DNA from: Ophiosphaerella korrae
Taxonomy: Eukaryota > Ascomycota > Dothideomycetes > Pleosporales > Phaeosphaeriaceae
NCBI GenBank assembly: GCA_028456385.1
Contig: JALNQF010000055.1
Span: 124,001 to 188,000, forward strand
Direction: 5' to 3'
DNA length: 64,000 bases
In this document: piece after piece, positions 36,274-46,958 of the stretch
How positions within the stretch are numbered: position 1 is the first letter of the stretch
Layout: the number at the start of each line of letters is the position of its first letter
Notes under the pieces: model-generated
Seen by the model: only the letters and a program-made list of their open reading frames with translations
What the model was told of the DNA's origin: nothing
The model's database searches: none
Position numbers and translations under genes: made by a program

Positions 36274-36439
36274 TCTGAATTTCTCCGTTATTGCTGAACA
36301 TGATCTTTCTAAAAAGTAGACATGCAGCACTGGTCTATATAGAGGGATTCAGATGGGGAAGAGGTTCAAATCATCCCCGAATACTGCGCATAACTGGCAA
36401 TTGCCGCTCCTTGCAAGATTATGTGAATCGAAGTTTCTC

Positions 36440-36564
36440 ATCACTTCCACTTCTTGAATGACTGTCTTAAGACCATGTTGTGTTACGATAGGCTGACACT
36501 GGTTGTGAGGCTCAAAATTATGCCAAGGATCGCCGAAAACATCGATCCGCATTCACTTGAGCGC
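36440..36564. repeat. Direct repeat copy A (5' side of TPR gene)
   Basis: Shares the GGCTGACACTG block and the following AAAATTATGCCAAGGA.CGCCGAAAACATCGATCC..ATTCAC stretch with 38740-38860 in the same orientation. The best-matching core is 36490-36560; similarity fades upstream. The minus-strand translation of the core reads IDVFGDPWHNF. Confidence 0.8.
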
Positions 36565-36646
36565 TTCTCTGACGTAACTTAAATTTACAATGTTATTAAA
36601 TGCTGGAATGTACATGCAAGCTCGGATAACCGGTAATATGACTCTC

Positions 36647-38464
36647 TCAAATGTCCCTATACCAGTGCGCATATCGATTAATCAATGCTGCTGCACTCAA
36701 AGAATAGCTTATCCAATATCCCGGACTCTGGATCTCCCACCTGTCCCACGACTTTGTTTGCGCAAATTTCAGGTTCTGCTTGGCTGCGTGTGGCTCGTAC
36801 ATCAGCAAGATTGTTTCGCCATCAGCCAGCCACTGCCCCATCAGCGTGTCATCCCCAGTCAAAACATGTGTGCCTAAACCAGTGGCCATGTATGAGAGGT
36901 CTTTTTGGCCGCCTCTGAAAAAATAATACAGTTCAGAAAACCCGCTATCAGAGCTAATAGGCATTCTGGCGCAAACAAGAGAGGCGCTTCGAAGGTCCAG
37001 TGTTTTCCAACTTTCGAAGGCCATACAATTGGTGCATTGGCACGTGACGTAGTGTCGCTCTGTGGGTCGAGGCTCGTCCCAAAGGTCCAAAAGCCTTGTT
37101 GATGGCGTACAACTCTTCGGGAAATTGCCAAATTTCAGAGTTTCCTCAAAGTTGGGCTGGTATAACGCAGAAAATTCATTTGGCGGAAGACTATCGGCTT
37201 TGATTTCGGATAAAAATGGGTCCAAGTCCGGTTGCAAAAACTCAAGAAATTGTTCTGGTTTGCAATTGAACGTCTCCAACAGAATGGCGAAATTGTCATA
37301 CAAGGCTTCCCAAGGTTCCGGATCGAACAAGGCTTCCGGATCGAACAAGGCTTCCGGCTCGGCGGGCGCATCAACATGATTGCAAAGAACTCTCGCAATC
37401 AGGGCAATTTTTGAGATCCCGTAGTCGACGGTAACGGGGACGTCGGCACACAACGATTGCAAGGCGTAAATTCTATCTTTCACATCTGCACATTTAGCCT
37501 GACCAAAGGCACGGAGAAGGTTAAAGATTTGGCCACGTTGACGCTCAGGCGTGTTTCGCAAGGCACTGATGAGATAGAATTCGTTATCAGAAGCTAGATC
37601 AGTGGACCATTGGGCGAACCTCTCCCATTGGATGCTATGGTAGCCACAGAACACGCTCGCCTTTCGAGCAAGGATGACTTCGGGGATTATCCAGAGCCTG
37701 GTCCAGTACGGGCGCTCGCACAGGTCTCGTGAATAGTGCATCCAGAAATCATAATAGATTTGCTTTTGTTTGTAATGTTCGTTCTTGCGCTTCTCCTCTT
37801 CGACACGTGGGAGAAGGGTATCGAAAAAAAGGGGACTTCCGCCCTTTCCCAGCCATATGAAGACCTCTGAAGCTCTCGAGTAGATGTGCTTCATCTCTTG
37901 CACTTGATGGTTCCTTTCCTTTATGTTTGTCTGATCAATAGAGATAGCGTCGACCCACAGGTTCTCGAAGCCATCTTTGTGCTGAGCAAGCAGGGAGAGA
38001 AAGAATTGATATAAGTTATCCCAAATTTTGAAAGACTGGCCATCCAGTTCAATCTCGTGCATTTTCTTCTTGCCTTTCCATTCATAGGATAGGCAAGTGT
38101 ACTTCGGCAAGCCCGGAACCACCAGATCTGACCCATGTCTGTTGTGGGGAGAGTCGTCAGCTCTGTCACTGTCTTGATTATCGCCTGTCCCTTTATTTGG
38201 GATGTTCAGATCGTGGTGCCGAATGGTACACCTGATTTTCTTTCCGTCGTCCAAGGGCAGAACCGTAAGCAAACGAATGGTGAGGTTTGATAAATCAATG
38301 GGAGAATGGCGAAATGTTGGAATCACTCTTGGTTCAAGAGATGGGCGAGGCGTGACCTGGCCATTTGACGGCATCTGACGACGATGGGGGCCCACTAAGT
38401 GACGGCATAAATTGAAAAGGCGACTCCTTTTGCTGGCGTAGTAGTCTTTCGGCAAGGAAGTCAT
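36647..38464 (-). CDS. HET-domain (heterokaryon incompatibility) protein
   Basis: Intact 605-aa protein from the ATG at 38464. The HET domain spans about residues 115-280: YTCLSYEWKG, LWVDAISIDQTN, MKHIYSRASEVFIWLG and RPYWTRLWIIPEVILA are the standard blocks. Family members trigger or regulate cell death on non-self recognition; the effector partner here is unknown. The C-terminal part is not a recognised sensor domain. It contains a short tandem PEALFD repeat. It is the only intact incompatibility-type gene in this decayed stretch and lies between two direct repeats. Same strand as the TPR pseudogene, 373 bp away. Confidence 0.9.
   Translation of the reverse strand: MTSLPKDYYASKRSRLFNLCRHLVGPHRRQMPSNGQVTPRPSLEPRVIPTFRHSPIDLSNLTIRLLTVLPLDDGKKIRCTIRHHDLNIPNKGTGDNQDSDRADDSPHNRHGSDLVVPGLPKYTCLSYEWKGKKKMHEIELDGQSFKIWDNLYQFFLSLLAQHKDGFENLWVDAISIDQTNIKERNHQVQEMKHIYSRASEVFIWLGKGGSPLFFDTLLPRVEEEKRKNEHYKQKQIYYDFWMHYSRDLCERPYWTRLWIIPEVILARKASVFCGYHSIQWERFAQWSTDLASDNEFYLISALRNTPERQRGQIFNLLRAFGQAKCADVKDRIYALQSLCADVPVTVDYGISKIALIARVLCNHVDAPAEPEALFDPEALFDPEPWEALYDNFAILLETFNCKPEQFLEFLQPDLDPFLSEIKADSLPPNEFSALYQPNFEETLKFGNFPKSCTPSTRLLDLWDEPRPTERHYVTCQCTNCMAFESWKTLDLRSASLVCARMPISSDSGFSELYYFFRGGQKDLSYMATGLGTHVLTGDDTLMGQWLADGETILLMYEPHAAKQNLKFAQTKSWDRWEIQSPGYWISYSLSAAALINRYAHWYRDI
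37316..37357. repeat. 18-bp tandem repeat inside the HET gene
   Basis: Two perfect 18-bp copies (37316-37333, 37334-37351) and a partial third encode consecutive PEALFD hexapeptides on the minus strand. Length change would stay in frame. Confidence 0.9.
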
Positions 38465-38739
38465 GCTAAGGTATTCTCAAGTGACCTGACGATATCGGAA
38501 AGAGACCTGAGCATATCTTTCTTAGCAGATATGCTTCAATTTGCCGATAGATTTCTTCGTGGGCACACGTAGAGACAGGGCTGAGGGGAAATTAAATTCG
38601 ATGTTGGCACTTGAAGTTTGTGGTTACCTGCTCTGCTGGGCTGTGTACCTAAAGGTGGTTGCCTGCCGAATGAGGCTGAGCAGCCCCACCCGCAGCCAAT
38701 CCGTCCCTACCTTCCTGGCAACTTTGAATGAGGCTACAG

Positions 38740-38860
38740 TTGCATTTCTCGAATGATTCAGTTACGATAACGATACCTTGCAACAGGCTGACACTGATCA
38801 GGAGAGTCAAAATTATGCCAAGGACCGCCGAAAACATCGATCCACATTCACCTGAGCCTT
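38740..38860. repeat. Direct repeat copy B (5' side of HET gene)
   Basis: Counterpart of 36440-36564. The core at 38785-38855 matches with few differences. Minus-strand translation reads IDVFGGPWHNF, close to copy A. Confidence 0.8.
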
Positions 38861-39165
38861 GATCCGACCAACAGCGGCATTTATCGGCCTATACAGGCTG
38901 ATAATATTATAAAGGGCGCATGCATAGCCCCACCAAATAATTGGATGAGAAGAGCAGAGCGGCTGCAACGTAATACAGCTCGACGACCAATCATTCCCAC
39001 ATAATAAGCGATGGTTCAAACTGGCATATGATGGAGAACTGACTCAGACGAGACAGATATTGATTAGATATAGGGTTACGTCTTTCTAACAAGAAAGTTG
39101 AGGTGACTAAATACATCGTCGATATAAGCGTTCCTTTATCTATGTCTGCACTTTATGGGTATCAA
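38861..39165. other. Spacer
   Basis: No gene or repeat recognised. Confidence 0.4.
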
Positions 39166-39680
39166 TCGACAGCATAGAAAACCGAACAGTATTCACTCAT
39201 CCCTCCCGCCATAATTTCGTCCTGAGCAATCTCAACTTCGCTCCTCCGTGCCATTTTAGACTGCCCTTTGCCAGTTGTTGAGGTTTTACGCTTTTGACCA
39301 CCTTTCTCTGCGGCTACCTTGGTCTCTTTCGCTTCGTTGTTCTGTTTAAACAAGAGCTAGTTTTCATCTTTAAGCAGCGCACACTCAGCGAGAGGCATTT
39401 GCGCAGCTTTAGAAACCTTGTCTAGGCAGGTCAGCAGGCGCTGCTTGCTTGTTTCATCATAGATCTAAGTGTCTTCCCGCATCAGCCCATGTAGTGATAT
39501 AAGAGCTTCAGCAGTCACTAGGGTCTGCAGTACTTCGTCATACAAACAACTCTCCAATACTGCCTCTTTAGCTTTAAGGATGTTAACTTCCATGCAAGGT
39601 TTCTGTATCTCTCTAAGCACTCTGTCTGGGTTAAATAGGAATAGACCGGCCTTGGCCCATCCAACTAAGATCAAGCCAAA
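39166..39680 (-). mobile_element. pogo-type transposase C-terminal remnant
   Basis: Minus-strand text LVGWAKAGLFLFNPDRVLREIQKP, then VTAEALISLHGLMREDT, LAECALLKDEN and FKQNNEAKETK matches the C-terminal part of fungal pogo/Fot-like transposases (NPDRVL motif and lysine-rich tail). Stops after REDT and KDEN are TAG. The DDE core is not recognisable upstream. Distinct in sequence from the fragment at 22.9 kb. Confidence 0.62.
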
Positions 39681-41781
39681 AGTTCTGTTGTCATATAGGC
39701 TGCAACATAAAAATTGCGAGTAGCGGCGAATGTCAAGTCTACTAAATAGCCATTAGCAATAGTGGTTGTTCTCGTTCATGGATTGCGCATCATCTAACCA
39801 CTTGTCATGCGTGTTAATAACTATCCGAGATCCACCCGTTTTAAGTGTAGCGATGGTGACACTTGACAGGTGCATATTTGCTTTTATCATCGTTTGCGGA
39901 TGGAATACAGGGTAGACGGCAGTGATCGAACGTTAAATGACTCGAAACAGATTGGCTTTATTACCTTAGACTGCAGTAAGGCATCTGATAAGCAAGCAGA
40001 AGCCGGCTGCAGATCCGCCCTCGGCTCAGCAGTTGGCCAAAGCGATGTGCTTTACGTATTTCGTCTCCAATAGAGTATTAATTAGCTGTGACGAGGCTGG
40101 GTGGCTTATTGGAGATCTCAATAGGTGGGATCATGGCCACAAAAGAAGCTACAAGATAAGTGGCTAAACTGCAAGCTGTTGTTGTTGCAGGAGGAGCGCA
40201 GACGAATCTTTCACTTCGTATCTATCTAATTACACATTTTGGGGTGCTAGAACACGTAGCGCGGCACGCCCCTGTCGCTATGAGAGGTTTTCTGGCTGAC
40301 TGAGCGTTTCCTGTGCATGTTCATAAAACCCTCGCGAGACGCAAGAGTTCTTGTTGCGAGATGCGAGCTCAGGAATGAGTGGGAGATGATCATTGATTGA
40401 AGAGCTATCTGAGCTGGGCTACTTATATACAGTGGAGCAGCTCGAACGGCTCGTGCGGCTCGCTTACTGCTGCGAGCTTACCTGAATTGTATGGAGCAGA
40501 GCTCTAACTTGCGACAGTTCTTACATAGCGGTGTCTTTGTCCTAGTCGTCGTGACGTTAAATTTAGCCAACAACTGGTAGCACACAAAGGCGCGTACGCG
40601 TATACACTGTCTCTGTCTATGAATATCTACATCATAATAGTCTAAGAACTTTCGAGCAGTGATCAAGCAGCTAGCATTATTCCCCAGCTTCAATCTTGTA
40701 AATGTGAAAAGTGGGTTCGTTTAGCGCATTCCATCAACATTAAAATGAAGAGTTTCGAGGAGCGATAACATGTATTGCACGCGTTTGACGAGATTGATTA
40801 AGGGTTAGCTCCCTTCCTTTCTTCTTTGATCCTCCTGGCTTCTGAATCAGATGTTGGTCTGCTCAGCAAGCCCCACTACACCTATTTTGTGTTTTCAAGC
40901 CCTCTCGGACCGCCGACGTTTCGGAATTCATTCCGATCGCATGTCTTTACCAATCAATTCCTTCTTGCTGTCAAAGGCAGTGGCTATGCTGCGTGGGCGA
41001 CTGCGTCCAGCATCGAGGCCGCTCTCACAGTCTCTATGGAGAACCTTAAACAAGTGCAGGCCGCGCTAGCCTGAAGACTGTAGATATTGGGCCTGGCTTA
41101 CTCTAGGACGACGTTTATAAAGAAGTCGAGGAAAGCGGCCGAAGAGTGGTTGGCGGTCGAGTAGGTCAAAGTGTTACGCTTCACGCCTTTGATCTTTTTG
41201 TGCTAGATAAGATAGCCGAAGATGGTACCCGTCGAAGTCCCCGGTCTCATTCTCGGAGGAGACGTGTTGTATTTTTCGAACAGTCGCGGTTGGGCATGTG
41301 ATAAGATTACCACTTACGAACTTGCCACAGCTAGTGGGAGAGTAATCACGGCTTCGCCAGATTCCTAATAGTATCCCGACCTATTTTGAGCCTTGCCGCT
41401 TGCGTGGAGGTGGCATCGACTTTGGGATCGTGATGAATTGCAAACTTCTCGCATTTCCTCAAGGGCAAATGTGGGGAGGTATGCGTATCTACTTGGAAGT
41501 TTGTTCCAATGTGTACTTGATACCAAACATGACTGCACTGGCACAGGTTCATCAAAAAATCTGGAAGCAGTGGAAATAGTGGTAGACTCCGACGTGTCTT
41601 GAATTAATTCTCTCAGGTCTTTAATTTGACTCTTTGCAGACGTTCGCCTCTTATCCAGGAATCCTAAGGTCGCAATTGCCAACCAGCACTACTCAACGCG
41701 ACAATATTCATAAGTGGAGCAATTTGTCTGACATCCAGGATACCACAGTTCTCCGCACAATGGGCGGGATGGCGAGATTAC
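39681..41781. other. Decayed accessory DNA
   Basis: Only short frames. Those at 40826-41074 (plus) and 41365-41682 (minus) have no domain I can name. GAGCTCG/GGCTCG-rich microrepeats lie near 40435-40500. Probably transposon debris. Confidence 0.4.
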
Positions 41782-41784
41782 TAA

Positions 41785-43195
41785 GGCCCTGTTTGGTGCG
41801 CGCGTTGGAGAGGCCAGTGGGACCTCCAATACGCTCGCGGAGGTGTATTGGAGTTGTAGTTGGGTTCGTGTTTGGTAAACCAGCAGGTATTCATCCGGCC
41901 AGTACAGTTGTATTGGCGCTAGGTACGCCACCTAATTTTACACCCCTACAAGCGCCAAAATTACTGCGTCTATACCGTTTAAAGGTTATATTGGAGTTGC
42001 AAACTGTACTGCTGGTCAAGAGGTGCAGTGAGAAATTTGACCTCCAACACAAAGTCATGCGGTAGGCTCTCTAGCGACGTGTAAGCCCAGGTCTATCAAA
42101 TCTTGGAAATTTTGGAGTCACGTGACTTTGGATTGGACCTTGTATTGGACCTTTACCAAACACGACCCTCAATTCACTACAAAACATAAGGGCCTGTTCG
42201 ATGCGCTAGCTGTTTTTCAAATAGTTTATGCTGGAGGTAACGCCGGTAGCGTAGCCGAGGGCGCCTTAGTTTCCGCCACTGGCCTTACCGAATCGAGCCA
42301 GACAAAATTTTGGTGTGTTCGGTGCAGTAGTTTGTCTATTTGTACTCTATCTTAGCAGTTTTTGTGACCGTCTCAACCTCATAGAGCCTTTAAGTACGCC
42401 CTATAACGCCAATCTCGCGCAAGTCGCTCGCGCTGCTCTTAGTAAGGCCTCTCTATCTCCATCTCAGCAATCCTCGAGTGTAGTTACTACTACGAACACT
42501 CTTTAAAAGAGTCTTAGCTACTAGCGAGTTGTCTTGAAGCTTTAAGGAACTCTTAAGTAGTACTAGCCCTAACGATGTTAGTGATTTAGTAGAGGTAGAC
42601 GACGACCTAGATAAGCTCCCTCGTAGAGGCGAGTTTCACTGTATAACTGCTGTGGATTACTTCTGTAATCCTAGAGCTAGCGCTGCCTAAGACTATCGTG
42701 CGGTTTGCACGCTCGCACGCCTGTAGGCTCCTCTCTAAGTTAAGTGAGTATAGCAGCAACTGCCGCTACGGCTGCCTTAACGCTAGCGATAACTACCTTA
42801 CGATGGGCTAGATAGAGTAGAGGCATCACGTACGTAAGTTAAATCTATTTAAAAAATAAAAACAGCTCTAGAGGTAAGTTACTAAGATTAAACTATTTGA
42901 AGGCCTTAAGAGGTAACTTGTAGGTTATATTAATACTAAGTAGGGTACAGAGATTGCTAGCGTTACTAGCGTTTTAATTCCTTTCAAACTGCATTAAAAA
43001 CCCCTCGGCGATCCGAACACGCGCCGTTTGAATTTACGATTTGTATTTATTTTTGAATAAACAGGCACAAATTCTGGCGCACCGAACAGGGCCTAAGCTT
43101 ACACTAAGGGACGGCCTCGGCCACCTACTCGGCTCTACTACTCGCGCACTGGAGGCCGCACTGGCTGCTCCAACGCGCGCGTACCAAACAGGGCC
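41785..43195. mobile_element. PIF/Harbinger-like TIR element, non-autonomous
   Basis: Left end GGCCCTGTTTGGT at 41785 and right end ACCAAACAGGGCC to 43195 are perfect inverted repeats. Similarity continues imperfectly for about 45 bp (GCGCGCGTTGGAG..GCCAGTG). Both ends are flanked by TAA (41782-41784 and 43196-43198), a 3-bp TWA target duplication as in PIF/Harbinger elements. 1.41 kb long, with no transposase frame inside. At least one further TIR element is nested within. Confidence 0.72.
42190..43093. mobile_element. Nested TIR element with GTTCG termini
   Basis: Left end GGGCCTGTTCGATGCGC at 42190 and right end GCGCACCGAACAGGGCC to 43093 are inverted with two mismatches, and both are flanked by TAA (42187-42189 and 43094-43096). 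The interior is AT-rich and TpA-rich from about 42480 to 43000, with no coding capacity, consistent with RIP. Confidence 0.62.
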
Positions 43196-43198
43196 TAA

Positions 43199-43854
43199 AC
43201 TAAGGTGCCTGCGCCCAGTGCATACGAGACATGGTAGGGCGTGAGCTTCAAGCCGGAGAGACGAATACTCGACCTCGTATTCACTGCCTTATTCGAGCAA
43301 GACGCAGCAGTCCAGGGTGTCGGAAAGACCCTCTTCATCATGACTGTGCAGTCGATCCTGAGGGCGTAGTGCGAGCCATGCAAAAGAAGGGTGGGAATGC
43401 ACTTGGTTTGCAAAGAAGCATGGGACCGTATCTTATTTTCAAACTTAACGCTGGGTGGAATAAGAAAGAAGATGAGTCCAAGTTTCGGAAAGCTACATAT
43501 AATGTTATTCAAATTGCATAAGGAAGAAGCGAAGCATGGACAACGGCTCTATGTACCTAAACTACGCGTCAGAGTACCAGGGTCCTCTCCGAAACAAAGG
43601 GTGATTGAGATTTCGAAGAAATATGATCGTAAACAAATCTTTCCTTATTTAAAGCCAGAACGGTTCAAGTTGGTCAAAGGGGGCCCAAAATAGTTTGAGC
43701 TGTGAATGCCGATGACTGAAGATCGAGAAAACAAATGGGTTACGAGGAAAATATTTCGTTCATATACTCTCAGGGCAAGTGATACGCTTGAATTAAGACA
43801 GTGGTCCCTCTATTCTATGCTTTGTAACTTGCGCATATCCCACTGAACATAAAT
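43199..43854. other. Region 3' of the F-box gene
   Basis: Two overlapping plus-strand frames (43231-43521 and 43391-43693) have no recognisable domain. Probably non-coding or a relic. Confidence 0.4.
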
Positions 43855-45813
43855 CTATACCTCGAGAGGAAAGCTCGACCAGTCGTCTCTCCAATCCTTG
43901 CTACCGCCTTTAGGCGGCCAAATAGAGCGGAGCACGTCCCAAATCTCGGGATCATGGCGGTGTGCCAAATATTCGGCTATCTCTTTATCACGAGCCTTCC
44001 TTGCATTCTGCCCCAATTCCCTGACGATGAACTCTTCTCTATCATCTCGCGGAGCGCGCTCGAATATCCACGATCGAGTCAGATTCTGGATAATTGCGTC
44101 AAATGTGAGTGGTAGTCCGCTAGCAGCACCGTATAGACCTCCTCCCGTGGGCCATAATTTGAGTCTCTCCAGGCGTCGCCCAGTCTTGTTCTGGCTGATG
44201 GTCTTCCAGATCGACTGCGCCAGTGCCTCGTCTACTGCACAATTTATAAAGGTTTCTTTTAATTCACCCCTCGTTAAGTAAGAGGAGGTACTGTCATTTA
44301 CAGATCTTTGATCCTCACCCTCGAATCTGGGATTGTACGTGCTGTCTCGAGTAACCCGAAAATTGGAACAATCCAAAATAAGAAAGAGAGAGTGCAAATG
44401 TCTCATCCCACCGAAGCATCTGTATATCTCAACCTCGGACGCACTCGATTTATTGCGCCTAACTGGAATGGCGAGATTTTCCAGTAATGGACACTGAGAG
44501 TCAATTTGTAGAAGACGATCCTTCGTGAACTCAAAGGGTATATCCCGTCGATCGCGACCGTTGATGTCAGTGAAGGTTTCCTCAAAAGGATGCAAACTGA
44601 GCTGTCTAAGCGTCTGTCCATGATGGCGCAACACGGTGCTCAGAATTTGTGAGTCAATCGGCCCGTCAATAGATAGTTCGTCAAGAGACTCGAAGGCCTG
44701 GAAAAAGCAGACCGCATACTCACTATAATGGGGTCTCTCATGAAACAAGTCATCGCGGGTAAGATAGACTCTGAGGGTTTTAACTTGGGGAAAAGTGCAA
44801 TTCTGAGCAGCCCATTCCATTGTCTCTCCACTGAGCCCTGACGTCTTTGCGTCGTAGCAGCCCCCAAGCGCAAGGTGATGCAAGCAAGCGAAATCCGTGT
44901 ATTTGGCCCAATTTTGTAACATTGTCGGGGAGCCCAGACGTGAATGCCCTTTAAGAGACAGTGTTGTCAATGACCCTAATTTGCCGCCAGAAAAGCCTGG
45001 GAGACCTTGCCATGACCCCCGGGGTAGGATGGAGCGTAACGAGCGTCCTGGAAGGAGATTCAATATAGTGACCTCCTTCAGATTCGGAGCAAGGCCAGCG
45101 GTAAGCTCCATCATAGCTTCGAGGTTGAAGTCGTCGTCTCCATCGCTATCGCGTTGAGCGCAGGCGAGCTTCACTCTATAGAGGGATGGAGATGTAGCTA
45201 GCTCCATCTCGTAAGGGTACGGAGTACCCCACAGCAAGGTCCGGAATCGGAACGTGAGGTGGTGAAGCCGGCATTGGGGTTGCTGCTCGTGAAGTGCTGT
45301 GAGAAGACTTGGCGGGAACTGGCTCTGGCAGTCATAGACTAGGTCTCTGAGGTGCATGTTGCATCCCAGTAGGCTGACAACTGGAGCCCATGCCAAATCC
45401 TCATCAGATGACTTTTCAATGACGGCTTCGTCATAGACCGAATGCAAGCCGCTGTAAGAGACGGGTTCCTCGTCTAGCACCTCGTTCAGCCCAGTTATAA
45501 TCAACCAAGGCGTTTGTTGCTCATAACCTTCAGCCTTCTTGGTATTGAGCTTTAGAGCCCCTTTTATAGTGATGTATTGGACGTGACGAGAAGAGTCTGC
45601 GCGAGATAGAGCATCAATAAGTCTGTTGACGTCGCGCCGCAGGCCTTCACCATTGTGGACTGTGATGCTAATGTGACGAAAGAGGAGAAAACATGAGGCT
45701 TTGTGGCAAGCCTTGCTCGTCAAGCTAAGGGCGTAAAGGCTAGGCCGATGCGCCGTCTCAACACAAACAGCGATATGCTGTAGTACCTCGAGCGGCAAAG
45801 AGAGAAAGGTCAT
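43855..45813 (-). CDS. F-box/leucine-rich-repeat-like protein
   Basis: Intact 652-aa protein. The ATG at 45813 (MTFLSLPLEVLQHIA) is preferred; the open frame extends to a GTG at 45840. The first 50 residues show the F-box pattern LPLEVLQHIA..V......L..LSLTSKACH. The rest has irregular leucine-rich segments (LGSLTTLSLKGHSRL, LDELSIDGPID, LRQLSLHPFEE) like fungal F-box proteins that recruit substrates to SCF ubiquitin ligases. No introns. Target unknown. Confidence 0.8.
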   Translation of the reverse strand: MTFLSLPLEVLQHIAVCVETAHRPSLYALSLTSKACHKASCFLLFRHISITVHNGEGLRRDVNRLIDALSRADSSRHVQYITIKGALKLNTKKAEGYEQQTPWLIITGLNEVLDEEPVSYSGLHSVYDEAVIEKSSDEDLAWAPVVSLLGCNMHLRDLVYDCQSQFPPSLLTALHEQQPQCRLHHLTFRFRTLLWGTPYPYEMELATSPSLYRVKLACAQRDSDGDDDFNLEAMMELTAGLAPNLKEVTILNLLPGRSLRSILPRGSWQGLPGFSGGKLGSLTTLSLKGHSRLGSPTMLQNWAKYTDFACLHHLALGGCYDAKTSGLSGETMEWAAQNCTFPQVKTLRVYLTRDDLFHERPHYSEYAVCFFQAFESLDELSIDGPIDSQILSTVLRHHGQTLRQLSLHPFEETFTDINGRDRRDIPFEFTKDRLLQIDSQCPLLENLAIPVRRNKSSASEVEIYRCFGGMRHLHSLFLILDCSNFRVTRDSTYNPRFEGEDQRSVNDSTSSYLTRGELKETFINCAVDEALAQSIWKTISQNKTGRRLERLKLWPTGGGLYGAASGLPLTFDAIIQNLTRSWIFERAPRDDREEFIVRELGQNARKARDKEIAEYLAHRHDPEIWDVLRSIWPPKGGSKDWRDDWSSFPLEV

Positions 45814-46958
45814 TCTGATTGTACCTGCGACTGTAGGCACTGCGTGCTTCGCGTTGGAAATGATTGAAGAACGTAAGACCCTTGACTACGAAGCCGTATG
45901 CTGAAACAATCGCACAGTGGGCGGCTGGCGTAGTGATCGTACGAATTCAGCGAGGGACGTTTTGAGCATATGGGTTGGCAACCAATGCAAGAAATTCAAC
46001 GAACGAACAAAATAGGTAAGTATGAGGCCACGCTTGGGGATTACCACTCGCAGAGTAGGTAGCGCGGCGCTGATGTCACGCCTTGTAAGCTTCGAGGCTC
46101 AAGCTTGGCACGTGCTTAGATAGCACAGCCCCACGTTCTATAGGGCCTTGATTATATGAACCCTGTAAAGATGTGCCGATGAGCCATTTGTTTTCACTCA
46201 GAATAGCAATTTCAACATCTACCTTACCCGCAATCAAATTTTAAAGTGCTAATACGATGTCAGCTTATCCCCGTACCCACAACACCAAGTTACAGCAGAA
46301 GCTTCCCAACTCCGTTCAAGCCTTTTGATTCATGCAAGGGCGGTGCGGACCCGACCGGGAATTTATCGGATGATCTGCGTCGTGAATTTTATCATGCCGG
46401 TAGGGTTGTTTTCAAAACGGTTTTCCAGCTCTCTGTCCAGCGCGAGCACTTCCACAGTGTCCATTTTGATTGATAAATATACGTAGCTAGGAAACATTCA
46501 ATGAGGCTGGTGCTGCTGCACTACAACTTGTTGTCAGCTGAGCATGTCTCTCAATACCCCATGAGATGGTAATTTTGTACTGAGGGTAAGGGCTAGCCCC
46601 AACCTCCTACAAGCTAATCAATTCTACCCCATACCATTCCATTTTTATGGTCGGATCAGGTTCAGAAGGATTTGCCTTACGTAGTACGCCTTGTGCAACT
46701 CCGGCATGATGACTACCAACTCCTTCATCTCACGCGAGAAGAATAACTAAAACATTATGAAATCACAAGTATATAGGTTGCCCAGTCCGCTGTGCTTCTA
46801 GACTCCATCACGCTGTTCAATTCCATTAACACGAAACAACCCTTTTTCTTGCAATACTAAGTCTGCTTTTTTGCGTCAACCTCACTTTCTATCACGTATT
46901 TCGATCCTTCCATCTGCTTGCTATATCTCTTCGTTAAGAGCCCTAAACAGACTCTACA
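45814..46958. other. Divergent intergenic region between F-box and secreted-protein genes
   Basis: 1.1 kb holding both promoters. The last 100 bp before the ATG at 46959 is CT-rich. A 75-codon frame at 46246-46473 has no support as a gene. Confidence 0.45.

Noticed and set aside
41861..42168. Third nested TIR element as a firm feature
   Set aside because: Inverted GTGTTTGGTAAA is visible, but no matching target duplication could be found.
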